Source of the DNA: Cedecea selenatireducens
Lineage (GTDB): Bacteria > Pseudomonadota > Gammaproteobacteria > Enterobacterales > Enterobacteriaceae
DNA length: 64,000 nucleotides
Reading direction: 5' to 3'
Assembly: GCF_042138895.1 (NCBI RefSeq)
Contig: NZ_JBHIKW010000003.1
Coordinates: 446,954-510,953 of the forward strand
Both the position numbers and the translations under genes were made by a program. A model generated the notes under the pieces. That model was not told where the DNA came from, made no database searches, and saw only the letters and a list, made by a program, of their open reading frames with translations. Numbering within the stretch: the first letter of the stretch is position 1; every line of letters begins with the position of its first letter. Positions 1 to 7,322 of the stretch are shown here, piece by piece.

Positions 1-1210
1 TTTCAACATCTATAAACCCTCGTTCGGTGACCTCGATTTTTATCTGCCCTGGCCGAATGTTATAGGTTTTAATTCGTTCGGAAAGTACGGTTATTAAGCG
101 CGAGGAGTGGAAGTCGGATGCCGAAAGATTAATCGAAATATAAAGTCCCGGATGGTCGGCAAGAAATTCGCCAAAATCTTTAAATACGGCATCAACAACA
201 TAGTCAGATATTTTGTGAATCAGACCTTCAGATTCTGCCAGCGGAATAAACGTCCCAGGGCTGATGGTTTGCCCGTTAAAATTTACCCATCGCAGCAGCG
301 CTTCTGCCCCCACGCAATAGCCGTTTTGAATATCAATAATGGGCTGATAGTGAAGTTTTAGCTGCTTTCTGGCCAGCGCCCTTAATAGCATGCGGCGCGG
401 TGAATTTAACTGCTGACGGGTACGGGACCACATCATTAAAATCAGCAGGCTGCAAATAACGCCGAGCGGAAGCGTAAGAGTAAGCTGGTGATACCACTGG
501 CGATTAAACAGCGTTTCGGAGGTTGAGACAATCACCGCAATCGGCCTTTTAGCCGACTGGTCGATGGTGTAAAAGCGGTCATCCTGAGTAAACGCTTTCT
601 CTTTGCGCAGAATAAAACGATGCAGCAGATCGCTGTCAGCGCCGGGGCTCAAAGAGAAAAAGCTGCGGGTCACCGTGTCGTATACGCCGTAAATCAGTGA
701 GTCATCTTCGGATAACACTTCTGACCAGCTCAGCGGGTTAATCACCGCCATATAATTCCCGCGTTGCATATAGGTCATTTTATGCCCGGCATAAAACGGC
801 GTATCCAGATAATAATAGATTGCGACGTCCGGTTTGCGGGTATAAGAAGGCAGCGGAGCAGGCAGCGATTTTAAAGGCTTGTAGCTGGTAGAGCACAGCA
901 TCTTATCGCCCCGGATGTAAATTAAATCCGCGACGAATAGTTTACCACGCACGATATCCAGCATATTTGCCATATGCTTAGGGCTGCATATTTCCCCTGA
1001 AAAACGTTCTGCTTCGCTGCGGGCCTCATTAACATGGCTGATGACAATTTCCGTTTTTTCCATCACCAGTTTGCCGAAAGAGTGCAGATGCTGCTGGGTG
1101 TCGCTGGTTGCGCGCACGTGGGCAAAATAGATCGCCAGCATTATCGGCAGGCAAACCATCAGGACAAAACCTGAGGTACGCAATACCTTAAGATAAACTC
1201 GTCTCACCAT
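1..1210 (-). CDS. pdeC: CSS-motif cyclic-di-GMP phosphodiesterase, EAL domain (partial, 3' end beyond window)
   Basis: This is an inner-membrane enzyme that hydrolyses c-di-GMP. Reading from the ATG at 1210, the protein begins MVRRVYLKVLRTSGFVLMVC, a membrane segment, followed by a periplasmic CSS-type sensor region (CSPKHM and MLCSTSYK). A second membrane segment (LTLPLGVICSLLILMMW) comes next. The EAL domain follows, with the signature GAEALLRW, then ISLNLSASDF and VTERG. About 403 codons are visible and the C-terminal part of the EAL domain is missing. Position next to yjcB, ssb and uvrA matches E. coli pdeC (yjcC). In the family, the CSS motif senses periplasmic redox state through DsbA/DsbB; that is family knowledge, not visible here. 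The Shine-Dalgarno sequence is weak. Confidence 0.9.
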   Translation of the reverse strand, partial: MVRRVYLKVLRTSGFVLMVCLPIMLAIYFAHVRATSDTQQHLHSFGKLVMEKTEIVISHVNEARSEAERFSGEICSPKHMANMLDIVRGKLFVADLIYIRGDKMLCSTSYKPLKSLPAPLPSYTRKPDVAIYYYLDTPFYAGHKMTYMQRGNYMAVINPLSWSEVLSEDDSLIYGVYDTVTRSFFSLSPGADSDLLHRFILRKEKAFTQDDRFYTIDQSAKRPIAVIVSTSETLFNRQWYHQLTLTLPLGVICSLLILMMWSRTRQQLNSPRRMLLRALARKQLKLHYQPIIDIQNGYCVGAEALLRWVNFNGQTISPGTFIPLAESEGLIHKISDYVVDAVFKDFGEFLADHPGLYISINLSASDFHSSRLITVLSERIKTYNIRPGQIKIEVTERGFIDVE

Positions 1211-1649
1211 GATGCTCACATGACCCTGCTTTTATGCGCCTGTTTATGCCTTAAAGGAACAACCTGATGACCGCCGATTACGTTGCATCATAAAGCAGGC
1301 TTTAGCAATAGCCTTCAGCCGTTAACTCCATGGAAATTAATTTGCGCAACAATGAGATAAGATTAACCGGGATGCCGTTTAGCTTAAGATTTCACCCACC
1401 GCACTAATATGAGTTTTTCTGGGGTTAAAGCAGCAGGGAATGATTATTTAAACGAAATTGTGGTAAACGTCAGATAAACAAAATGTTCACACCTCCTGCC
1501 AGCCATTTCGCCTAAAAAACACCGCTCGCCGCCCCAGCAAAGCGGGCAAAAAACCACCACAAAGCTGGCGATTTAACGCGCAAAAGTGATAGACTTCACA
1601 TTATAAGTGCAACAAAAAACTAAATTGCAGCTTTTGAGGAATAAGGTTC
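1211..1649. other. intergenic region between pdeC and yjcB
   Basis: No coding region of more than trivial length and no tRNA-like or sRNA-like structure was seen here. It must carry the divergent promoters for pdeC and yjcB. The yjcB side holds a CRP-like palindrome followed by an A/T-rich TATAAG element about 45 bases before yjcB. Confidence 0.5.
1582..1603 (+). promoter_or_regulatory. candidate CRP (cAMP receptor protein) site upstream of yjcB
   Basis: The core GTGA-tagact-TCACA matches the CRP consensus TGTGA-N6-TCACA, and by eye 16 of 22 positions agree with the full consensus. It ends at a TATAAG that could be a -10 element, so it would sit over the promoter and might repress rather than activate. 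This is a prediction only. Confidence 0.4.
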
Positions 1650-1931
1650 ATGGCAACAATCACCACCGGCGTTATTTTGATGCGCTGGCCGCTGCTCAGC
1701 GCGGTTTTGATGTTTTTGGCAAGCAGTTTAAATATTCAGTTCCGCCGGTCAGACTCCCGCGCATTGGCCTTTATTTGCAGTGGGTTAGGTGTTGCCGCGT
1801 CGTGCTGGTTCGCCATGGGGCTGCTTGGCCTGACGCTCGGGGACTTCCCTGTCATCTGGGATTCGTTTAAAACGGGGCTGGTCGACATTATTGCCAGAAT
1901 GCCACCCGAATGGCCGACCATGATGCCTTAA
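1650..1931 (+). CDS. yjcB: YjcB family small membrane protein
   Basis: This 93-residue protein of unknown function is the YjcB family of enterobacteria. It is recognised by the sequence MATITTGVILMRWPLLSAVLMF, the FRRSD motif near residue 33, and a second hydrophobic segment LGVAASCWFAMGLLGLTLG. Two membrane segments are likely, placing it in the inner membrane. Start chosen at 1650, preceded by TTTGAGGAATAAGGTTC, which contains a GAGGA/AAGG ribosome binding site. Neighbours pdeC and ssb/uvrA match the E. coli order, apart from the inserted block downstream. Confidence 0.9.
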   Translation: MATITTGVILMRWPLLSAVLMFLASSLNIQFRRSDSRALAFICSGLGVAASCWFAMGLLGLTLGDFPVIWDSFKTGLVDIIARMPPEWPTMMP

Positions 1932-1945
1932 CGGGCAGAAGCATA

Positions 1946-1977
1946 AAAATAACCGCCCTTTATCGGCGGTTTTTTGT
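1946..1977. terminator. bidirectional intrinsic terminator after yjcB
   Basis: AACCGCC (1951-1957) pairs with GGCGGTT (1965-1971). A run of T follows on the plus strand and A-rich sequence precedes it, so it can end yjcB from one side and the ModA-like gene operon from the other. Confidence 0.8.
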
Positions 1978-1986
1978 TTTCAGGCT

Positions 1987-2691
1987 TCAGGCGCCAAAAC
2001 CGTATTGCATCAGCAGCTTCCGCGCGGTGCTCGAGGTCAGATAAGCCTGCAACGGCTCCGCTCGTGCATCGCACAACGCCAGCCCGTAATCGGCCTGAAT
2101 ATTGTAGTCAGACGGGATCTCAAATACCCGCAGCTCCCGGTGAGACTTCAGCGCTGCAGCGTAGCTGCGATAGCCAATCATCAGCTCGGCCTGCCCGCCA
2201 GAAATAACCCACTGCGCGGCGAGCATACCGTCAGGCACTGCCTGCGTGCCCGGCCCGCCAACCAGCCGCAGAGCCCTCGAGCGCAATGCGATGCCAAATT
2301 CAGCTTCTAATCTGGCAAAAAGCTGCCAGGTATAATCCCCGGAAGGGTCGCTCCCCGGCGTAGACGTGCCGATGCGCAACGCGGGATTGCTTAACAGCGT
2401 TAGCCAGCTGCTTTGCGCATCAACACAGTGCGCCGCCGCCGTCAGGCAGAGCGTATTTCCGGCAAACCGCTGAACCGCCAGCGCTTTACCCTGCGCCAAC
2501 AGCGTCTGAGGGTGCGCCATGTTCGCCGAAGCAAACAGAGCGCAGTTTTCACCGGCTTCAATACGCGATCTCAGCATCCCCGCAGGGGCAAATTGCGTTT
2601 CCGTTAAGATACCGGTTTGCCGTTCGAACTCCGCCATTAGCGGCGGCCAGACCCGCCGCAGGCTTCCAGCCGCCAGCACCTGCAAAGGCAT
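1987..2691 (-). CDS. ModA-like oxyanion-binding protein without signal peptide
   Basis: This 234-residue protein resembles the type II solute-binding proteins of molybdate ABC transporters (ModA family). It opens LQVLAAGSLRRVWPPLMAEF, equivalent to the first mature strand and helix of ModA, and continues with SANMAHPQTL, TSTPGSDPSGDYTW, VSGGQAELMIGYRS and a C-terminal helix ending LLMQYGFGA. No signal peptide precedes this, and the family is normally periplasmic, so the protein may be cytoplasmic or exported another way. Its ATG overlaps the stop codon of the upstream MolA/BtuF-like gene by one base, which implies translational coupling. No permease or ATPase gene is next to it. Ligand (molybdate, tungstate or other) is inferred. 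Confidence 0.7.
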   Translation of the reverse strand: MPLQVLAAGSLRRVWPPLMAEFERQTGILTETQFAPAGMLRSRIEAGENCALFASANMAHPQTLLAQGKALAVQRFAGNTLCLTAAAHCVDAQSSWLTLLSNPALRIGTSTPGSDPSGDYTWQLFARLEAEFGIALRSRALRLVGGPGTQAVPDGMLAAQWVISGGQAELMIGYRSYAAALKSHRELRVFEIPSDYNIQADYGLALCDARAEPLQAYLTSSTARKLLMQYGFGA

Positions 2692-3743
2692 TACTCCACC
2701 CCTTCATAATGCGTACGGTAAAAGCGCTGATACCAGCTGTCGGCCACTTTCTTCATATCGATATCTTTGAATCTGGCCGGATAAAGCTTTTTCGCCATCC
2801 ACAGTTCACCGATGGCCATCGCTTCCGGCATCGGGTAGCCCCAGGCCTTGGCGTATTCTGGCATCAGCCAGACCTGATGGTTTTTCACCGCATCGATCGG
2901 TTGCCACTCGGGCTTGTGGACGATCTCATCCACCACTTTCGGATAACGATCCTGCACGAAGATCGCCTGCGGATCCCAGGCGATCACCTGCTCCATCGAC
3001 ACCTGCTTGAAGCCTTTTACGGTTGATGCCGCCACGTTTAGCGCGCCCGCGTGAGCCATCATCAGGCCGGTATATTTCCCGGAGCCGTAGGTCGTCAGAT
3101 CGGGGTTAGCCATGTAGGCGCGCACGCGCTGGCTCTCCGGGATATCTTTCAGGCGGTCGCTAACCAGCTTGCGCCCGGCAAAGGTGGCATCGATCAGCGC
3201 CTTCGCCTGCTTCTCTTTATTAACCACTTCGCCAATCAGCTCGATGCCCTCTTTCAGGCCAAGATTGTAGGCCTGCTCTTCATCGCCCATAGAAGGGTTT
3301 AACTTGTCCTGCTCGCCCGCCGCATCGTGACGCAGCGAAATGGCGATAACCGGAATGCCAAGCTTGCTGATGCCGTCGATCATCTCTTTTGGCGCGTAGT
3401 TGGTCACAAACACCGCCTGAGGATGCAGCGCCACCAGCTTCTCGGTGTCCACGCTGGTTAAATCCCCCAGTTGGGCTTTGTGCTCAAGCTCCGGCGCCAG
3501 GCGAGCATAGCCGCTGCCAAGCTGCTGCTTCCAGTTGGCAAGAATGCCGACCACTTTGTCGGTGGCGTTCATTTGTACCAGCAGATTGAGCGTCTGATGC
3601 TGGAGCACCACCACGCGGTCAACTTCATCGGGGAGAGTGACCTGGCGGCCAAGCTGGTCAGTGATGGTGCGGTTCGCCAACGCGGCGAGCGGGGAAAGTA
3701 CTAACAGGGCGCCTAACGTCAGGCGGCGGGTAAATAGGTTCAC
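2691..3743 (-). CDS. periplasmic solute-binding protein, BtuF/FecB/MolA type
   Basis: A 350-residue class III (helical backbone) binding protein of the TroA/BtuF fold. It has a signal peptide (MNLFTRRLTLGALLVLSPLAALA), then the family opening RTITDQLGRQVTLPDEVDRVVVL, the mid-domain LHPQAVFVTNYAP and the second-lobe ITWDPQ-like AWDPQAIFVQD. These proteins deliver iron-siderophores, cobalamin, or, for Haemophilus MolA, molybdate/tungstate to ABC permeases. Starts with GTG at 3743 behind AAGGACT. A ModE-like palindrome lies directly upstream and a ModA-like gene follows with a one-base overlap, which together favour an oxyanion ligand. No transporter genes adjoin, so it must use a distant permease or act alone. 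Confidence 0.75.
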   Translation of the reverse strand: MNLFTRRLTLGALLVLSPLAALANRTITDQLGRQVTLPDEVDRVVVLQHQTLNLLVQMNATDKVVGILANWKQQLGSGYARLAPELEHKAQLGDLTSVDTEKLVALHPQAVFVTNYAPKEMIDGISKLGIPVIAISLRHDAAGEQDKLNPSMGDEEQAYNLGLKEGIELIGEVVNKEKQAKALIDATFAGRKLVSDRLKDIPESQRVRAYMANPDLTTYGSGKYTGLMMAHAGALNVAASTVKGFKQVSMEQVIAWDPQAIFVQDRYPKVVDEIVHKPEWQPIDAVKNHQVWLMPEYAKAWGYPMPEAMAIGELWMAKKLYPARFKDIDMKKVADSWYQRFYRTHYEGVE

Positions 3744-3759
3744 GGTGGGAGTCCTTATG

Positions 3760-3787
3760 ATCGTTGTGTATAAAAATATACAGCGAT
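3760..3787. promoter_or_regulatory. ModE-like operator upstream of solute-binding-protein operon
   Basis: An imperfect palindrome, ATCGTTGTGTATA (3760-3772) facing TATACAGCGAT (3777-3787) across AAAA. On the minus strand its half-site TACACAACG matches eight of nine bases of TACATAACG from the E. coli modA operator (recalled), and the CG-to-CG span is 24 bases in both. It lies 17-44 bases before the GTG start of the binding-protein gene. Prediction by eye. Confidence 0.5.
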
Positions 3788-3823
3788 GACTCCCCCGCGC
3801 CCAGCGATTTTAAGGGGTAGGAA

Positions 3824-4210
3824 CTATTCCCGGTGCAGGCTGGCAACACCTCCACCAAACGACCAGTCTTCAGAAGAATTGTGGCGAATCACCACCATCA
3901 CGTCGTTGGGATGAATGCCGGGAGCCGCCGCCAGCTTTTCAGTGAGGGTTTGGTAGAAACGCTTTTTCGTCTCAATACTCCGCGGCTTACCCGCCGTTAT
4001 CTCAATCAGCAGCCAATTATCGCTACGCGGTCCCGCCATATAATGGCGATCAAACCGCAGCGCCGACTTCTCTGACTCGTGAAAGACCTGAAACAGGTCG
4101 GCTGCCGGGACCTCAAAAGCCTCGACCAGCGCCTGCTGTACGCTGGACGAAACCGCGTCCAGGTACGCCTCGTTTTTGCCTTTAAGTAAAGTGAGGTGGA
4201 GAACCGGCAT
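3824..4210 (-). CDS. tautomerase family protein
   Basis: A 128-residue member of the tautomerase superfamily. It starts MPVLHLTLLKGKNEAYLDAV, placing the catalytic Pro at the N terminus after Met removal. The sequence then continues with a beta-alpha-beta unit, the stretch NWLLIEITAGKPRS and a second half with DVMVVIRHNSSEDWSFG. The length and the SSEDWSFG ending match the longer DUF1904/4-oxalocrotonate tautomerase-like group found with carboxymuconolactone decarboxylase-like genes. Its ATG follows the stop codon of the upstream gene directly, with AGGAGG inside that gene, so the two are co-translated. Substrate is unknown. Confidence 0.8.
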   Translation of the reverse strand: MPVLHLTLLKGKNEAYLDAVSSSVQQALVEAFEVPAADLFQVFHESEKSALRFDRHYMAGPRSDNWLLIEITAGKPRSIETKKRFYQTLTEKLAAAPGIHPNDVMVVIRHNSSEDWSFGGGVASLHRE

Positions 4211-4543
4211 TTATTTTTCCTCCTGACTATCCGCGACTATTACTGCGTCCAGCACTTTTAAAGCGCTATGGGCGGCAGGCCAACCTGCGTAGAAGGCAAG
4301 ATGGGTAATCAGTTCGCTTAATTCCTCGTGGGTTACGCCATGTTTGCCCGCCAGTTCGAAATGAATGGGGAGCTGCTCCAGCCGGTACAGCGCCAGCAGC
4401 GCCGCCACGGTAATCAGGCTACGCTCGCGTTTATTGAGCAAAGGCCTTTCCCAGATATCTTTAAATAACAGTTCGTTACTCATGCTGGCGAGTTTTGGCG
4501 CCCGACTCAAAACCCGTTGAATTTCATCTGATGTTTCGCTCAT
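4211..4543 (-). CDS. carboxymuconolactone decarboxylase family protein
   Basis: A 110-residue protein with the CMD fold. It contains RPLLNKRERSLITVAALLAL (conserved RERSLITVA), HFELAGKHGVTHEELSELI and the signature THLAFYAGWPAAHSAL. These proteins form small helical oligomers; some are aromatic-pathway decarboxylases, others peroxidase-like with a CxxC pair. There is no CxxC here, so a peroxidase role is unlikely. It forms a two-gene operon with the tautomerase and is divergent from a LysR regulator that probably controls the pair. True substrate is not known. Confidence 0.8.
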   Translation of the reverse strand: MSETSDEIQRVLSRAPKLASMSNELLFKDIWERPLLNKRERSLITVAALLALYRLEQLPIHFELAGKHGVTHEELSELITHLAFYAGWPAAHSALKVLDAVIVADSQEEK

Positions 4544-4647
4544 AGAGCCTCCTGAGTGATGTTGACAGCCTCAGCATACTCATCGAATATCATTCCAAAA
4601 ATCAGATACTTTTTGACCAACCATCCCGTTTTTCAGGACTATCCTCA

Positions 4648-5508
4648 ATGACCCACTTAGATCTCGATGTACTGCGGACTTTTGTTACCGGCATTACGCT
4701 GGGCAACTTTGCCCGTGCGGCCGAACGGCTGGGGCGATCGACGTCAGCCGTCAGCGCTCAGCTCAAGAAACTTGAAGAGCAGGTCGGCACGCCCGTGGTC
4801 AAAAAAGCGGGTCGGGGCCTGGCGCTGACGCCAGCAGGCGAAATTGTCCTGAGCTACGCCAAACGTCTGCTGGAACTGAATGACGCGGCGATGGCGGCGA
4901 TCGTCGGCACGCCATTGAGTGGGCATGTGCGCGTCGGTTTTCAGGAGGACTTTGGTGAAGGCATATTGACTGAGATCCTCGGCTCATTTAGCCGGGCTCA
5001 TCCCGCGGTGATGGTTGAGGCACGCATCGCACGAAATGCAGAGCTGGAGTCTGCGGTAGGTCATTCGCAGCTGGATATGGCCTTGTTTTGGCAAACGCCG
5101 TCGGCTCCCGTAGAGAATGAAATAGGTAAAATTCCGCTGCACTGGATAGGTTCCGCAGCACGGATGGAAGACTGTATCGTCCAGGGTGAACCGCTACCTT
5201 TAGTGACTTTTGATACGCCCTGTATTCTGCGAAGTCGTGCTATTGAAGCCTTAGATGCTGCGGGACTCCCCTGGAGAATAGCCTTTACCAGCAGCAGCCT
5301 GAACGGCCTTTGGGCGGCAGCACGAGCCGGGTTAGGCGTGACGCCACGCACGCTGGTAGGGAAACCTGCTGACCTGACAACTCTCCGCTCGCTCCCTTCG
5401 CTGCCGCCCCTGGGTATTTGCCTGCAACGATCTTCACCGGCACCTAACCCGGTTCTGGATTTTCTGGCGACCATTATTGAAGAACAGGTGATGGCTTTTT
5501 GCCGTTAA
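4648..5508 (+). CDS. LysR family transcriptional regulator
   Basis: This 286-residue protein has the typical LysR N-terminal winged helix: LDLDVLRTFVTGITLGNFARAAERLGRSTSAVSAQLKKLEEQVG, then TPAGEIVLSYAKRLL. A periplasmic-binding-like effector domain follows from about residue 90. It is transcribed away from the carboxymuconolactone decarboxylase/tautomerase operon across a 104-base gap, the usual arrangement for a LysR regulator and its target. Inducer unknown. Start at 4648 gives a family-typical N terminus. Confidence 0.88.
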   Translation: MTHLDLDVLRTFVTGITLGNFARAAERLGRSTSAVSAQLKKLEEQVGTPVVKKAGRGLALTPAGEIVLSYAKRLLELNDAAMAAIVGTPLSGHVRVGFQEDFGEGILTEILGSFSRAHPAVMVEARIARNAELESAVGHSQLDMALFWQTPSAPVENEIGKIPLHWIGSAARMEDCIVQGEPLPLVTFDTPCILRSRAIEALDAAGLPWRIAFTSSSLNGLWAAARAGLGVTPRTLVGKPADLTTLRSLPSLPPLGICLQRSSPAPNPVLDFLATIIEEQVMAFCR

Positions 5509-5922
5509 AGCCCCCGGCAACGGCCTGCTTATGCACAAAAAGTGAAACCCCTGTTGCCAATGAATGTCCCGGAGTAATTTTTTGTTGTTAATTATTTCTA
5601 ATCCTCGAAATCTGGTCTGTCCAGACCGTTTCAATACGCCAAATTAGGCCTTTAACGGGACTTTTTTTCCTGCCATTGCCAATAGTAAAGAGATCGGATG
5701 TCTGGATACCGGTCAAAAGCATCTCCAATACATTGATTTTAAATTAAAAAAATCGGAAAAAATTAATCGTTGAGCGGGGGGGTAAAAAGCCATATATTGG
5801 CGGCGTTTTATGCACCCTAAACGACATTTATACTCTGGATAATTCGAGTTTCAACTTGAAGCATGACGAGTATGTTTACTTAATTCAGCCGCTGCGCTCA
5901 TGCCGACGGTTGTAGGAGAGAT
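5509..5922 (+). promoter_or_regulatory. long upstream region of dat-ddc
   Basis: A 414-base gap without a convincing gene. It is A/T-rich in its middle third and holds a short palindrome GGTCTG-TC-CAGACC at 5614-5627 and a second, weaker one (GAGTTTCAACTTGAAG) around 5847-5862. A GGAGAG ribosome binding site ends it. It probably carries the dat promoter and operators; no known riboswitch was recognised. Confidence 0.4.
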
Positions 5923-7308
5923 ATGATGACGGATAAAGTCCGTATTGATACTTTAGATGCACAATCTGCAAACGCTACCAACGAAACCTATTTGGCACGA
6001 CAGGCTGAATTCGAATCGAATGTCAGAAGTTACCCGCGCAAATTACCGTTCGCTATAGCCAAAGCCCAGGGCGCCTGGATCATCGACGTTGAAGGTCACC
6101 GTTACCTTGACTGTCTGGCCGGTGCGGGCACGTTGGCGCTTGGCCACAACCACCCTGACATCCTGCAAAGCATCCAAAACGTCATTACCAGCGGCTTGCC
6201 GTTACATACTTTGGATCTGACTACCCCGTTAAAAGACGAGTTCTCAGAATACCTGCTCTCTTTACTGCCGAGCCAGGGTAAAGAATATTGCCTGCAGTTC
6301 TGCGGCCCATCCGGCGCGGACGCGGTAGAAGCCGCTATCAAGCTGGCGAAGAAACACACCGGCCGCAGCGCCGTTATTAGCTTCTCCGGCGGCTACCACG
6401 GGATGACCCACGGCGCGCTATCCGTGACCGGCAACCTGTCTCCGAAAGCGGCCATCAACGGCCTGATGCCGGAAGTGCAGTTCATGCCTTACCCGCACGA
6501 GTACCGCTGCCCGCTGGGCATTGGCGGTGACGCTGGCGTGAAAGCGCTGACCTACTACTTCGACAACCTGATCAACGACGTTGAAAGCGGCGTGCGCAAA
6601 CCTGCGGCCGTGATCCTCGAAGCCGTACAGGGCGAAGGTGGCGTGAACCCGGCGCCTGCCGAGTGGCTGCAGCGCATCCGTAAAGTGACCAAAGAGCACG
6701 GTATCGTTCTGATCATCGATGAAGTTCAGGCTGGCTTTGCCCGTACCGGCAAGCTGTTCGCCTACGAACACGCTGGCATTGAGCCAGACATCATCGTGAT
6801 GTCCAAAGCCGTTGGCGGCGGCCTGCCGCTGGCCGTGCTGGGCCTGAGAAAAGAGATCGATGCCTGGGAACCAGGTCACCACACCGGCACCTTCCGCGGC
6901 AACCAGCTGGCGATGGCTACCGGCCTGACCACCCTCAAGTACCTGAAAGACAACAACGTCGCTGACAAAGTTGCCGCTCAGGGCGAATGGCTGAAAGGCA
7001 AACTGATCGCGCTGCAGAAACGCTACCCGGCTATCGGCCACGTTCGCGGCCTGGGCCTGATGCTCGGCATTGAGATCGTGAAGCCAGACGAGGCGCAGGA
7101 TCATATGGGTTGCTACCCTGCGGACGGCGCGCTGTCTGCCCTGATCCAGAAAAAATGCTTCGAAGCGGGCCTGATTCTGGAGCGCGGTGGCCGTAACGGC
7201 TGCGTGCTACGCCTGCTGCCGTCCCTGCTTATCAGCGACGACGAGCTGGAAATTTTCCTGAGCAAATTTGAAAAAGCCTTGTTAGCCGCTGGCGCAAAAG
7301 CTGTCTGA
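5923..7308 (+). CDS. dat: L-2,4-diaminobutyrate:2-oxoglutarate aminotransferase
   Basis: This is a 461-residue class III (ornithine/GABA-type) PLP aminotransferase. It transfers an amino group from glutamate to aspartate semialdehyde to give L-2,4-diaminobutyrate. Visible landmarks are CGPSGADAVEAAIKLAKKHTGR near residue 127, FSGGYHGMTHGALS near 154, the cofactor-binding IIDEVQAGFARTG near 264, and MSKAVGGGLPLAV with the PLP lysine at about 295. It is followed 14 bases later by a diaminobutyrate decarboxylase gene, the established dat-ddc pair that makes 1,3-diaminopropane. Start 5923 has GGAGAG just upstream; the ATG at 5926 is an alternative. Confidence 0.93.
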   Translation: MMTDKVRIDTLDAQSANATNETYLARQAEFESNVRSYPRKLPFAIAKAQGAWIIDVEGHRYLDCLAGAGTLALGHNHPDILQSIQNVITSGLPLHTLDLTTPLKDEFSEYLLSLLPSQGKEYCLQFCGPSGADAVEAAIKLAKKHTGRSAVISFSGGYHGMTHGALSVTGNLSPKAAINGLMPEVQFMPYPHEYRCPLGIGGDAGVKALTYYFDNLINDVESGVRKPAAVILEAVQGEGGVNPAPAEWLQRIRKVTKEHGIVLIIDEVQAGFARTGKLFAYEHAGIEPDIIVMSKAVGGGLPLAVLGLRKEIDAWEPGHHTGTFRGNQLAMATGLTTLKYLKDNNVADKVAAQGEWLKGKLIALQKRYPAIGHVRGLGLMLGIEIVKPDEAQDHMGCYPADGALSALIQKKCFEAGLILERGGRNGCVLRLLPSLLISDDELEIFLSKFEKALLAAGAKAV

Positions 7309-7322
7309 CTGGAGTAAAAAAT

